From positions 1-49,914 of the forward strand of contig JARVJU010000014.1 in the NCBI GenBank assembly GCA_029775965.1: 49,914 nt of DNA, read 5' to 3'. Source of the DNA: Nitrososphaeria archaeon (GTDB lineage: Archaea; Thermoproteota; Nitrososphaeria; Conexivisphaerales; DTJL01). A program made the translations under genes and the position numbers. Positions 24,617 to 33,405 of this stretch are shown here, one piece after another; within the stretch, counting starts at the first letter, position 1; the number at the start of each line of letters is the position of its first letter. The notes beneath the pieces were generated by a model, which was not told the origin of the DNA, did not search any database, and worked only from the letters and a program-made list of their open reading frames with translations.

Positions 24617-26755
24617 TTGCTCAAGTTGCAAAAGTTCCGTTCGTTTAGCGAATCCAACCTGGGTCTTGACGAAGCTGTAAAGATAGAGGAACTATACTAT
24701 CAAAGAATTACACCTGATGGAACGCTCATAGGTGAGAAGCCAGATATACCGAAAGAGCTCCTTTTACAGATGTACTACCTTATGCTCTTCGGTAGAGAGT
24801 TCGACGAGCAGGCAAGCAGGCTATCTACCTTCAGAGAAATAGGTACCTATGCTCCACATATGGGGCAGGAAGCAGCACAGACTGGCATAGTACTAGCTCA
24901 AAGGCAAGATGATTGGTATGTTCCTATGTACAGGGATAATCTGGGCATGATAATCAAAGGCCTACCTGCAGAAAGTATTCTGCAGTACTGGTCAGGCGAT
25001 GAGCGAGGTATGAGCATTCCACAGGGGGTTAACATGGTGCCATTGGCTGTGCCTGTAGGTACGCAGGTACCTCAAGCATCAGGAATAGCAATGGCTCTAA
25101 AGATAAAGAAGCAGAAAGCAGCCGTACTCGTTACTACAGGAGATGGAGGGACATCAAAGGGTGATTTTCATGAAGGGCTTAACATGGCTGGAACCTTCAA
25201 ATTACCAGTAGTGTTTGCTGTCGAAAACAATCAATATGCGATTTCTCTGCCAAGAGCCAAACAGACAGCTTCTAAGACACTGGCTCAAAAGGCAGTGGCT
25301 TATGGTTTTGAGGGCATACTGGTAGATGGAAATGATGTTATCGCAACATACGAGGCTGCAAAGTATGCTCACGAAAAAGCTAGAGAAGGCAATGGTCCTA
25401 CTCTCATCGAGCTTTATACTTACAGACGGAGCGTGCATACTACAGCAGAGCTTGTATCACATAAACTGCAACCACAGGAAGAACTCAAAGAATGGGAAGC
25501 CAAAGACCCGATAACAAGAATGGAAAGATACCTGTTGCAAGAAGGAATAATAGACAATACAGAAATTGAAAAGACAAGATCAAGAGCAAAGAGTGAGATG
25601 AACAAAGCTGTACAATCGTTTAGGTCCATAGCATCGCCTAATCCAATGGATATCTTCATGTATGCTTATGATAGCCTGACACCCAATCTGCTTGATCAGA
25701 TGCAGGAAGCCATTGGTAATGTAGCTGTAGAAAAGCTCTATACTCCTGTACAAGAAGAGCTGCTACAAGGAGGCAGACCCGGAGTTAATATCAGAAACGC
25801 AATAAACATGGCTCTGAGGCAAGAGATGCAAAGAGACCACAATATAGTCCTCTTCGGCGAAGATGTAGGCAAGAATGGAGGTGTATTTCAGGTGACACGA
25901 GGCCTGCAGGATGAGTTTGGTGTTGAAAGAGTATTTGATACACCTCTTTCTGAACTTGGCATAGCCGCTATGTTCTTCGGGTTGAGTTTAGCTGGTCTAA
26001 TTCCTGTCGCTGAGTTTCAGTTTGAAGGTTTTACACCTCCAGCCTTCGACCAGATCTTCAGCCATATCGCTAGAATAAGAAATAGGAGCAGGGGTAAATA
26101 CCATGCTAGAGGGGTGATCAGGTTCCCTTACGGTGCAGGAATCAATGCACCAGAACATCACCTCGATTCGCCGGAGACATACTTCTGCCATACACCTGGC
26201 CTAAAGGTGGTCGTTCCTTCGACACCTTACGATGCCAAAGGTTTGCTTGCCTCTGCACTTGAAGAACCAAACCCTGTGATATACATGGAGCCGAAGAAAC
26301 TTTACGATTCACCCAGGACAAATGTGCCTGAGGAAAGATACAGAATACCAATAGGAAAAGCTAAAGTGGTTATTGAAGGCAATGACGTTAGTATCATATC
26401 TTACGGTTCCATGATGGTGCAGGCATTAGAATCAGCTGAATACCTAAGAAGTCAGGGAATATGCTCTCCTGAAGTGATAGACCTAAGGACATTATCCCCT
26501 CTGGACTATGATACGATAGTAAACTCTGTAAAGAAAACAGGCAGGCTTGTCATAGTACATGAGGCCCCTAGAACTTTGGGCTTGGGGTCTGAGATTGCAG
26601 CACTGGCTGCAGATAAGGTATTAGAATATCTTAAAGCACCAATAAAAAGGGTGACTGGTTATGACATAACCACTCCGCTGTCAAAGCTAGGGGAATATAA
26701 CGTACCATCACAAGAAAGAATAGTATCTGCTGTAAGAAAGGTTCTCGAGTACTGA
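24617..26755 (+). CDS. 2-oxoacid dehydrogenase E1, fused alpha and beta subunits
   Basis: A single 712-residue polypeptide. Residues 1 to about 370 match E1-alpha, with the thiamine-diphosphate motif GDGGTSKGDFHEGLNMAG (175-192, ending at NNQ 204-206); residues from about 390 match E1-beta, with LFGEDVGKNGGVF, the thiamine-contacting glutamate in DTPLSELGIA and a complete C-terminal domain. Bacterial and archaeal branched-chain and pyruvate complexes usually encode the two parts separately. Its partner genes (E2, E3, lipA, lipB) are about 18 kb away on the opposite strand, so the complex is not one operon. Translation starts at TTG 24617 or the TTG three codons downstream. Confidence 0.92.
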   Translation: MLKLQKFRSFSESNLGLDEAVKIEELYYQRITPDGTLIGEKPDIPKELLLQMYYLMLFGREFDEQASRLSTFREIGTYAPHMGQEAAQTGIVLAQRQDDWYVPMYRDNLGMIIKGLPAESILQYWSGDERGMSIPQGVNMVPLAVPVGTQVPQASGIAMALKIKKQKAAVLVTTGDGGTSKGDFHEGLNMAGTFKLPVVFAVENNQYAISLPRAKQTASKTLAQKAVAYGFEGILVDGNDVIATYEAAKYAHEKAREGNGPTLIELYTYRRSVHTTAELVSHKLQPQEELKEWEAKDPITRMERYLLQEGIIDNTEIEKTRSRAKSEMNKAVQSFRSIASPNPMDIFMYAYDSLTPNLLDQMQEAIGNVAVEKLYTPVQEELLQGGRPGVNIRNAINMALRQEMQRDHNIVLFGEDVGKNGGVFQVTRGLQDEFGVERVFDTPLSELGIAAMFFGLSLAGLIPVAEFQFEGFTPPAFDQIFSHIARIRNRSRGKYHARGVIRFPYGAGINAPEHHLDSPETYFCHTPGLKVVVPSTPYDAKGLLASALEEPNPVIYMEPKKLYDSPRTNVPEERYRIPIGKAKVVIEGNDVSIISYGSMMVQALESAEYLRSQGICSPEVIDLRTLSPLDYDTIVNSVKKTGRLVIVHEAPRTLGLGSEIAALAADKVLEYLKAPIKRVTGYDITTPLSKLGEYNVPSQERIVSAVRKVLEY

Positions 26756-26800
26756 TCCAGCAAGCAATCATTTATTAGCTTCTAATAACAAAATGTCTGT

Positions 26801-27877
26801 ATGAGCCAAGTAATACAGAGGCTCAGAAAGTTACTGAGAGAAGAAGAGCTCGAAGGTTTCATACACTATCAGACGAACAAGGCAAGGGAGTTTGTTACTC
26901 TCCGCTATCTTTCGGGCGTAGGTGGATTGGAGGACTCTGGAATTCTCATTCCAACGGATGATGATCCTGTGCTCTTTGTAAAGGACTTCGAGGGAGGCAG
27001 GGCTAGATACTCTAGTTTCATAAAGGATGTGAGAGTAGCTAAGACAATACCGATTGATAATGCTCTAAAATTTTTGGCATCCTTGATAGAAGAGAAAGGA
27101 CTAAAGCATAAGAAGATAGGCATAGATGACTCAGAACTCACTGTTGAGATCTATTCTAGGTTGAAGAGGCTGGATATTACTCCTGTAGCTTTCGGAGAAG
27201 AGATACGTAAGTTAAGGATGGTAAAGACTAGAGAAGAGCTAAAAAATATCAGAAAAGCTGTAAACATAACAGAAAATGCGATTTTGAAAATTAACGATAT
27301 GTTGGGGTCAGGAATGACAGAATCTGAACTAGCTGCTGAAGCTTCATTTACAATGGAAAAGTTTGGAGCAGAAAAATCTTTCGTTCATGTTCAGTATGAA
27401 TCAAATGCCTCTGTTCCACATCATGTCTCTGACAGCACTGTTGTAAAAGGCGATGGACTGCTTGTTATTGACATAGGTGCGAGGGTTGAAGGCTATACCA
27501 GGGATATAACCAGAACACTCGAAGTTGGGAAAATTGATGAGAAAAGGCGAAGGATCAAAGATACTGTAAAGTCATCATTGGATGCCTCGCTAACGATGGT
27601 AAGGCATGGCATGCCGGTAAGCGCTGTAGCTAGAGCTGCAAGAGATGTAATAAGGCAGAAGAATCTGCCAGAACCACAGCACAGGATAGGACATGGAATT
27701 GGACTTTCTGTTCACGAAGCACCTATAATAGAGACTGAATTTGAATATAAACTGCAGGAGGGTATGGTATTAGCCATAGAGCCAGGCATTTACATTCCTG
27801 GCAAAACAGGATGTAGGATTGAATCAAACGTAGTAGTCAAAAGGGAAGGGTACGAAAGATTAGATGCTAATACTTAA
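26801..27877 (+). CDS. M24 family Xaa-Pro peptidase
   Basis: A 358-residue aminopeptidase P/prolidase-type protein with an N-terminal creatinase-like domain (about 1-130) and a pita-bread catalytic domain. The two-metal site is formed by VIDIGARVEGYTRDITRT (two aspartates), GHGIGLSVHE (histidine), AIEPGIY (glutamate) and RIESNVVV (glutamate). It would remove N-terminal residues before proline in peptides or split Xaa-Pro dipeptides. A TATA-like sequence and the ATG at 26801 give a short leader; the phosphorylase gene follows 35 bases later on the same strand. Confidence 0.88.
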   Translation: MSQVIQRLRKLLREEELEGFIHYQTNKAREFVTLRYLSGVGGLEDSGILIPTDDDPVLFVKDFEGGRARYSSFIKDVRVAKTIPIDNALKFLASLIEEKGLKHKKIGIDDSELTVEIYSRLKRLDITPVAFGEEIRKLRMVKTREELKNIRKAVNITENAILKINDMLGSGMTESELAAEASFTMEKFGAEKSFVHVQYESNASVPHHVSDSTVVKGDGLLVIDIGARVEGYTRDITRTLEVGKIDEKRRRIKDTVKSSLDASLTMVRHGMPVSAVARAARDVIRQKNLPEPQHRIGHGIGLSVHEAPIIETEFEYKLQEGMVLAIEPGIYIPGKTGCRIESNVVVKREGYERLDANT

Positions 27878-27912
27878 CAAGTTTTTAGATAAGGTAAGAT
27901 AATACCGAGGCT

Positions 27913-28629
27913 ATGACAGAGCCACAGCATTTGAAGGCAAAAAGACAGGATGTTGCTGAAAGGGTCATTATGGCAGGGGACCCAGCTAGAGTTGTTCAGC
28001 TTGCTAATATGCTAAAGGATTCCAAGCTTGTTAATGAAAATAGAGGCCTCATAATGTATACAGGAAGGTATGAGGAAACGCCTATGACAATAGTTTGCCA
28101 TGGCATAGGGGGGGCTTCTGCAGCCCTTGTCTTTGAAGAACTGATAATGCTTGGGGCAAAGATTCTCATAAGGTTAGGCTCAACAGGAGCACTTTTACAG
28201 GGGATGAGGATAGGGGAGGTTGTTATACCAAACGGAGCAGCATATCTTGGAGGAACGCTGAATCAATACATACCAGATGCACACATAACACCTGTGCCTG
28301 ATTTCAGACTGACAGAAGAGCTTTTCCACAATACAGAAAGACTTGGTCTTAAAAGCTACGTTGGACCTGTCTTCTCTAGCGATGCGTTTTATGCTGAGGA
28401 TCCACAGTTTGTAAGCAGATGGTCATCCAGAGGCTACATAGCTGTAGAAATGGAATGTGCAACCATTTTTGGTCTGGCTATGATGAGGAAGGTCAGGGCT
28501 GCATCACTTCTTTTAATCAGTGACAATCTGGCTGAGATGACTCCAATGGTAGATGCTGAGCAACTGAAGCGATACGTAGATAAAGCAAGTAAGGCTGTCT
28601 TCGATACCTTAAGGAATACAAAACTCTAG
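27913..28629 (+). CDS. Nucleoside phosphorylase (Udp/DeoD family)
   Basis: A 238-residue phosphorylase of the uridine/purine nucleoside phosphorylase superfamily. The phosphate site is in MAGDPARVVQ and RLGSTGAL, the central CHGIGGASAALVFEEL is conserved, and the ribose site is AVEMECATI with the characteristic glutamate near a later SDN motif. It splits ribo- or deoxyribonucleosides to base and sugar 1-phosphate. Purine versus uridine preference is not decided. It sits between a peptidase and an arginine deiminase gene on the same strand. Confidence 0.88.
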   Translation: MTEPQHLKAKRQDVAERVIMAGDPARVVQLANMLKDSKLVNENRGLIMYTGRYEETPMTIVCHGIGGASAALVFEELIMLGAKILIRLGSTGALLQGMRIGEVVIPNGAAYLGGTLNQYIPDAHITPVPDFRLTEELFHNTERLGLKSYVGPVFSSDAFYAEDPQFVSRWSSRGYIAVEMECATIFGLAMMRKVRAASLLLISDNLAEMTPMVDAEQLKRYVDKASKAVFDTLRNTKL

Positions 28630-28655
28630 CGTAAAATCTGCAATGGTGTATCAAG

Positions 28656-29957
28656 ATGAATGTTGGCGTCAAGGCAGAATGGCATAGACTGAGAAGTGTC
28701 GTTATTCATAGACCAGGAATAGAAATGCATCTTGGGTTGCTTGCTCCCTATGCCTCTCTTTATGAAAGAGCATTCCACATAGGAGAAGCAATCAGAGAGC
28801 ATCAAAGGCTGGAGTATATACTAAAAAGAGAGTTCGGGATAGCTGTACATAAGCTGAAGGCTATAATCCTCAGGCGTTCAAATTCTGACGTTCAATTTAG
28901 AGCAAGACTGATCGATACTGCTTTGGAGTGGATTAACTTTAGAGGAAACAGAGAAGAAGTTTTGCTAGCAAAGAAGGATCTGGAGGCAAATTCCGAAATA
29001 CTTGATCCTGTTCATTTCTTTAATATACTGCTGTTGCATCCTTTGATAGACCTGTCAAAGGGGAAGGGTTCTAGAGCTATCTACCTAGATATAACAGAGA
29101 GGCAGCCACTCTCGAATCTGTATTTTATGAGGGACCAGCAGGCTATAACAGATAATGGCATATTTATTTCTAGAATGTCGAAGCCACAGAGAAGAAGGGA
29201 ATCTCTTATTACTAGACTTGCATGGGAAGCTCTTGACATACCCATTACCCATGAAACACAGTCACCAGGCACGTTCGAAGGGGGTGATTTTATGCCGATG
29301 CAGGATTTTGCTCTAATAGGGGTAGGCGATAGAACAAATTACGAAGGTGTCAACCAGATGATGAATACTGCACTGGGTTTTCCTGAGGTGGCGGTAGTAC
29401 ATCAGCCAAAGCATCCTTTACTGCCTGATAATAAAACAGACAGAATGATAAGTATGCATCTAGACACGTATCTGAATGTTGCATCGAGCAGCATCGTAGT
29501 TGGAAACGAGCTGATGCTAAAAGGGGCAAAAGTAGAGGTATATACAAGAGAAAGAAAGGGGAGGTACTTAAAGAGAAAGGAAACAACAGATCTCTACTCA
29601 TACCTAAAGAAAAAGGGCTTCACAATAATAGGAATTACAACACTTGAACAGATGTGTTATGCAACAAATTTCCTATGCGTACAGGATGGAATGATACTAG
29701 CTGTGGAGACAGATAGGATAGCTAGGAAGGTGCTGTCCAATCTACAGCTCAAAGCAAAAGAAGATCCGCAAAAATATGGCATGTTGATGCAACAGGCCAG
29801 TAAGGATTATGAGCAGCTAAGAATGACAGGAAATTTCTTTCCACATAAAAAGGAGATATACGAAAACGGGATAGATGCCTTTCCTATTATTCTCACCAAC
29901 CTTACAGGGGGATACGGGGGAGCTCACTGTATGACATGTTCCCTTTATAGAAGTTAA
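28656..29957 (+). CDS. arcA: Arginine deiminase family protein
   Basis: A guanidino-group hydrolase of 433 residues. Landmarks are YFMRDQQA, EGGD (about 209-212), HLDTYLNV and the nucleophile cysteine C425 in GGAHCMTC at the very end. Arginine deiminase makes citrulline and ammonia. The RDQQ form of the first motif differs from the FTRDP of bacterial ArcA. No ornithine carbamoyltransferase or carbamate kinase is in the window, so a complete arginine deiminase pathway cannot be inferred. The aldo/keto reductase gene follows 25 bases later. Confidence 0.75.
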   Translation: MNVGVKAEWHRLRSVVIHRPGIEMHLGLLAPYASLYERAFHIGEAIREHQRLEYILKREFGIAVHKLKAIILRRSNSDVQFRARLIDTALEWINFRGNREEVLLAKKDLEANSEILDPVHFFNILLLHPLIDLSKGKGSRAIYLDITERQPLSNLYFMRDQQAITDNGIFISRMSKPQRRRESLITRLAWEALDIPITHETQSPGTFEGGDFMPMQDFALIGVGDRTNYEGVNQMMNTALGFPEVAVVHQPKHPLLPDNKTDRMISMHLDTYLNVASSSIVVGNELMLKGAKVEVYTRERKGRYLKRKETTDLYSYLKKKGFTIIGITTLEQMCYATNFLCVQDGMILAVETDRIARKVLSNLQLKAKEDPQKYGMLMQQASKDYEQLRMTGNFFPHKKEIYENGIDAFPIILTNLTGGYGGAHCMTCSLYRS

Positions 29958-29982
29958 ATACAAGAAAGAGAAAGGTAAGAAT

Positions 29983-30822
29983 ATGAATTATAGATCATTT
30001 GGTAAAACTGGATTCAACTCATCTGTCATAGGTATGGGTACTTACTATGACCCCTTATGGATATTCTTTGCAAATCTAGGTATAAGGAGAGGCAAAGATG
30101 AAAAGATTCAAGCCATAAAGACAGGACTCGAAGAAGGAATCAACCTTATAGATACAGCAGAATTGTACAAATCAGAAAATATAGTAGCAGATGCGATCAA
30201 AGACTATAAGAGAGATGAAATATTTATTGCAACCAAGGTATCTTCTCCAAACCACTTCTCATACCATGGGGTGATAAAAGCTTGTGAAGCAAGCCTAAGA
30301 AGGCTTCAGACAAGCTATATAGACCTGTACCAGATTCATTTTCCATTTCGTTTTGGAAGGATAGCAGAGATAATGAGGGCTCTTGAGAAGCTTGTAGATG
30401 ATGGCAAGATCAAATACATTGGCGTCAGTAATTTCTCATTGGAACAGATGATTAAGGCTCAGGAATGTATGACAAAATACGAGCTAGCTTCCACGCAGAT
30501 GCATTATAATTTAATGCACAGAAGTATAGAAGATGACATAATGCCTTATTGCATAAAAAATAGAATGGCAATTCTTGCCTACTATCCTCTTGCGCACGGG
30601 CGCCTTGCAAGAAACAGCAGAGTTTATGAAATTCTTGAAAAGTATAAAGGTGCAACTCCAGCTCAGCTTGCACTAGCTTGGTTAACCTCAAGGAGTCAGC
30701 TTGTGTTTCCTATCCCGAGAGCTTCAAAATCTAGGCACGTAGCTGAAGATGCAAAAGCAGGAGACCTTATCCTAGAACAAGCAGATGTTGAGAAGTTAGC
30801 AATTCTTTCTAAAAAAGCATAA
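29983..30822 (+). CDS. Aldo/keto reductase
   Basis: A 279-residue TIM-barrel oxidoreductase. The catalytic tetrad is seen as D and Y in DTAELYKS (about residues 50-57), K in FIATKVSSP and H in YQIHFP. The NADPH-binding end has the usual FPIPRASK loop. Substrate unknown. Same-strand neighbours are the deiminase and, after 78 bases, the 6-phosphogluconate dehydrogenase. Confidence 0.88.
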   Translation: MNYRSFGKTGFNSSVIGMGTYYDPLWIFFANLGIRRGKDEKIQAIKTGLEEGINLIDTAELYKSENIVADAIKDYKRDEIFIATKVSSPNHFSYHGVIKACEASLRRLQTSYIDLYQIHFPFRFGRIAEIMRALEKLVDDGKIKYIGVSNFSLEQMIKAQECMTKYELASTQMHYNLMHRSIEDDIMPYCIKNRMAILAYYPLAHGRLARNSRVYEILEKYKGATPAQLALAWLTSRSQLVFPIPRASKSRHVAEDAKAGDLILEQADVEKLAILSKKA

Positions 30823-30900
30823 GAACTGTTCTTTAGGAGCCATGGATAGAGCTATCTTGCTCTACCCTGTGCAGATAGTATGCGGAAGGAGAACCTATAC

Positions 30901-32292
30901 ATGGGAGATTATCAGCTGGGAATAGCAGGCCTAGGAGTGATGGGAAAAAATCTAGCCCTTAACTTTGCAAGTAAGGGCTTCAAGACAGCTGTATTTAACA
31001 GGACTGAGAATATAACAGAGGAATTCATATCAAAACATAAAGACGCTAATATAAAGGGAGCTTTCAGCCTCAAAGATTTCATTTCTTTGCTGGGAAGACC
31101 TAGAGTAATAGTTCTGATGGTCACGGCTGGACAGGCTGTTGACTCTATGATAGACAATATGCTTCCTTTACTGGAGGAAGGGGATATAATAGTTGATGCA
31201 GGTAACTCATACTTTAAGGATACTATGCGAAGAAGCGAATCCTTATCAAAAAAAGGGATACTCTTTGCTGGAATAGGTATATCAGGAGGAGAGGAAGGTG
31301 CCCTCAAAGGTCCAAGCATAATGGCTGGATGCTCACAGGAAGCTTGGCAGGTTATAGCTCCTATGTTCAGCAGTATATCAGCAAAGGCCTATGATGGAAG
31401 TCCTACCTGCGATAGGATGGGTCCAGATGGGTCAGGACATTACGTAAAGATGGTTCATAATGCCATTGAATATATAGACATGCAGCTGATAAGCGAAGTA
31501 TTCCACATAATGCAGCATGCAGGCTACACTTATTCCGAAATGGCTGATCTATTTGAAAATTGGAACAAAGGGGATCTTGAATCTTATCTGATACAGATCA
31601 CATCTAAGATTCTAAGAAAAAAGGATAGCGAAACAGGAAGGTCTATTCTTGATGTAATAATGGATACAGCTGAACAAAAAGGGACAGGACTATGGGCTGC
31701 CGAAAGCTCCATGGAACTTGGAGTACCAGTTTACAGCATAGCTGCATCAGTATATTCTAGGTTCATGTCATCAAGAAAAGAAGAAAGGGTTGAAGCTTCA
31801 AAACATCGTCCTAAGAGCGTCAAGATAGAAGTGGATGAAGACCAGCTTCATGACGCGCTGTATGCATCGAAGATATGTGCCTATTCACAAGGCTTTTATC
31901 TGCTTTCGGAGGCTTCTAGGTTCTACAAATGGGGGATAGATAATGCTGCTGTGGCACATATATGGCAAGGTGGGTGCATAATAAGAGCAAGGCTTCTACA
32001 GAATGTGGAAGATGCATTTCGAGATAAACAACTCAAGAATCTACTTCTCGATCCTTTTCTGCTCAAAAGTGTGGTGGAGAAGGAGAAGGCTTGGAGAAAT
32101 CTTGTTTCTGCTGCTATTGATGCAGGTATACCTGTGCCGGGTATGTCTTCAGCACTAAGTTACTATGATGGTTACTTCACATCCAGGCTGCCTGCAAATC
32201 TGATTCAGGCGCAAAGAGATTATTTTGGTGCGCATACATATACAAGAGTGGACAGACAGGGTTCTTTTCATACAGAATGGGAGAGAGACTAA
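30901..32292 (+). CDS. gnd: 6-phosphogluconate dehydrogenase, decarboxylating
   Basis: Oxidises and decarboxylates 6-phosphogluconate to ribulose 5-phosphate. GIAGLGVMGKNLALNFASKG is the NADP-binding motif, GISGGEEGALKGPSIMAG and the HNAIEY segment (following HYVKMV with the catalytic lysine) form the active site, and the C terminus carries YFGAHTYTR and the final HTEW. The length of about 463 matches the family. I start at ATG 30901, which has GGAAGGAG (30885-30892) at Shine-Dalgarno distance; a start at 30880 would add seven residues. It overlaps nothing and is followed after three bases by the Gfo/Idh-like gene, so the two are cotranscribed. Confidence 0.93.
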   Translation: MGDYQLGIAGLGVMGKNLALNFASKGFKTAVFNRTENITEEFISKHKDANIKGAFSLKDFISLLGRPRVIVLMVTAGQAVDSMIDNMLPLLEEGDIIVDAGNSYFKDTMRRSESLSKKGILFAGIGISGGEEGALKGPSIMAGCSQEAWQVIAPMFSSISAKAYDGSPTCDRMGPDGSGHYVKMVHNAIEYIDMQLISEVFHIMQHAGYTYSEMADLFENWNKGDLESYLIQITSKILRKKDSETGRSILDVIMDTAEQKGTGLWAAESSMELGVPVYSIAASVYSRFMSSRKEERVEASKHRPKSVKIEVDEDQLHDALYASKICAYSQGFYLLSEASRFYKWGIDNAAVAHIWQGGCIIRARLLQNVEDAFRDKQLKNLLLDPFLLKSVVEKEKAWRNLVSAAIDAGIPVPGMSSALSYYDGYFTSRLPANLIQAQRDYFGAHTYTRVDRQGSFHTEWERD

Positions 32293-32295
32293 AAT

Positions 32296-33405
32296 TTGAC
32301 ATACTACATGGGGGCATCGGGTCTAGGGCATTGGGTCAGAAGACTCAGAATGACGTTGGATGAAATAAATAATGAATTAGTACTGCTCAAAGCAGCTGGT
32401 ACGAGAAGTTATGAAGATAGAAGGGATGAGCTGGAACGTTATGAGATATCTAGGGATAATTATTTCAGCATCAAGGCTGGAGAAATGTTGCCCGAAGCTT
32501 TCTTTGATGGATTGGATGTTGTATATGTAGCCAGCCCAAATCAGTTTCACAAAGATCAGACAATGCAGGCTCTTCGCAGTGGAAAAGTTACAGTGACAGA
32601 GAAGACGTTTGCAACAAGCAAAGAAGATTTTGATGAAGTGATCAATTTTATAAAAGGGAAACATGAAGGCAGGGTAACACTGGGTCTGCATTACATTACA
32701 AAGACACTCAGTATAGAGCTTGGAAAACTGATGCCAAGCCTTGTTGAGCAGTATGGCAAAGTCAGATCTGTAAGCGCTTCCTTCTTTGAAGAGGTAAGGG
32801 AAGAAGACGCAAGAAGAAAGTGGTTATTCAAGCCAGAAAACGGAGGCATAGCGATGGACTGGATACACCCTATCTCTATAATCTCCTTTATCATGAGGGC
32901 TGATAGATTGGAGTTACAGAAGGCAAAGCCATACATAGTGCAAAAGATGTATGATGAGAAGAATCCCTCTGGCTTTTACTCACTTTACAAAATAAGCGGA
33001 AAATTCTTCCAAGAGGGAGCAACAGCAGTAATAAGAGTTGCGAAAGGGGTTGACAGTCCGTTCAAGGTCTTCAGGATAAATTTCGAAGATGCATATGCAG
33101 AATTACTGTACATAAGCACAGACGACGAGTTTCTTACAGGGACAAGGGGAAGAATGGAGATTTCAGAGCGAGGTAAGGTTGTTAAGGTATTATCTCCAAA
33201 GGGACCATTATCCTATCAATACCTGATAAACGACATGCTTCACATGCTTAAAGGAGAAGAACCGATGCTGTCTTTACAAGACATTATAAAGATGTATCAA
33301 CCCGAATGGCAGCTTCAAGATGCTCTTTGGTCGGAGAAACCATTGAACGATACAGATGAGATAGAGAAATTTATAGAAGAAGGAATAAAGCATAAAATTT
33401 CTTAA
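32296..33405 (+). CDS. Gfo/Idh/MocA-family oxidoreductase in tandem with gnd
   Basis: A 369-residue protein of the glucose-fructose oxidoreductase/inositol dehydrogenase family. The Rossmann part has VVYVASPNQFHKDQTMQAL and TVTEKTFATSKEDF, where the family EKP motif has become EKT. The usual N-terminal GxGxxG is replaced by GASGLGHW near residue 6-13, after a very short N terminus. Active-site-like DWIHP and GLHYITK are present. Start is TTG at 32296. Its position three bases after gnd suggests it makes or uses a pentose-phosphate-pathway compound; a glucose-6-phosphate dehydrogenase role is a hypothesis. It converges with the molybdenum enzyme gene in a four-base overlap. Confidence 0.7.
   Translation: MTYYMGASGLGHWVRRLRMTLDEINNELVLLKAAGTRSYEDRRDELERYEISRDNYFSIKAGEMLPEAFFDGLDVVYVASPNQFHKDQTMQALRSGKVTVTEKTFATSKEDFDEVINFIKGKHEGRVTLGLHYITKTLSIELGKLMPSLVEQYGKVRSVSASFFEEVREEDARRKWLFKPENGGIAMDWIHPISIISFIMRADRLELQKAKPYIVQKMYDEKNPSGFYSLYKISGKFFQEGATAVIRVAKGVDSPFKVFRINFEDAYAELLYISTDDEFLTGTRGRMEISERGKVVKVLSPKGPLSYQYLINDMLHMLKGEEPMLSLQDIIKMYQPEWQLQDALWSEKPLNDTDEIEKFIEEGIKHKIS

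Noticed and set aside
28656-29957. Complete arginine deiminase pathway
   Set aside because: No ornithine carbamoyltransferase or carbamate kinase in the window.
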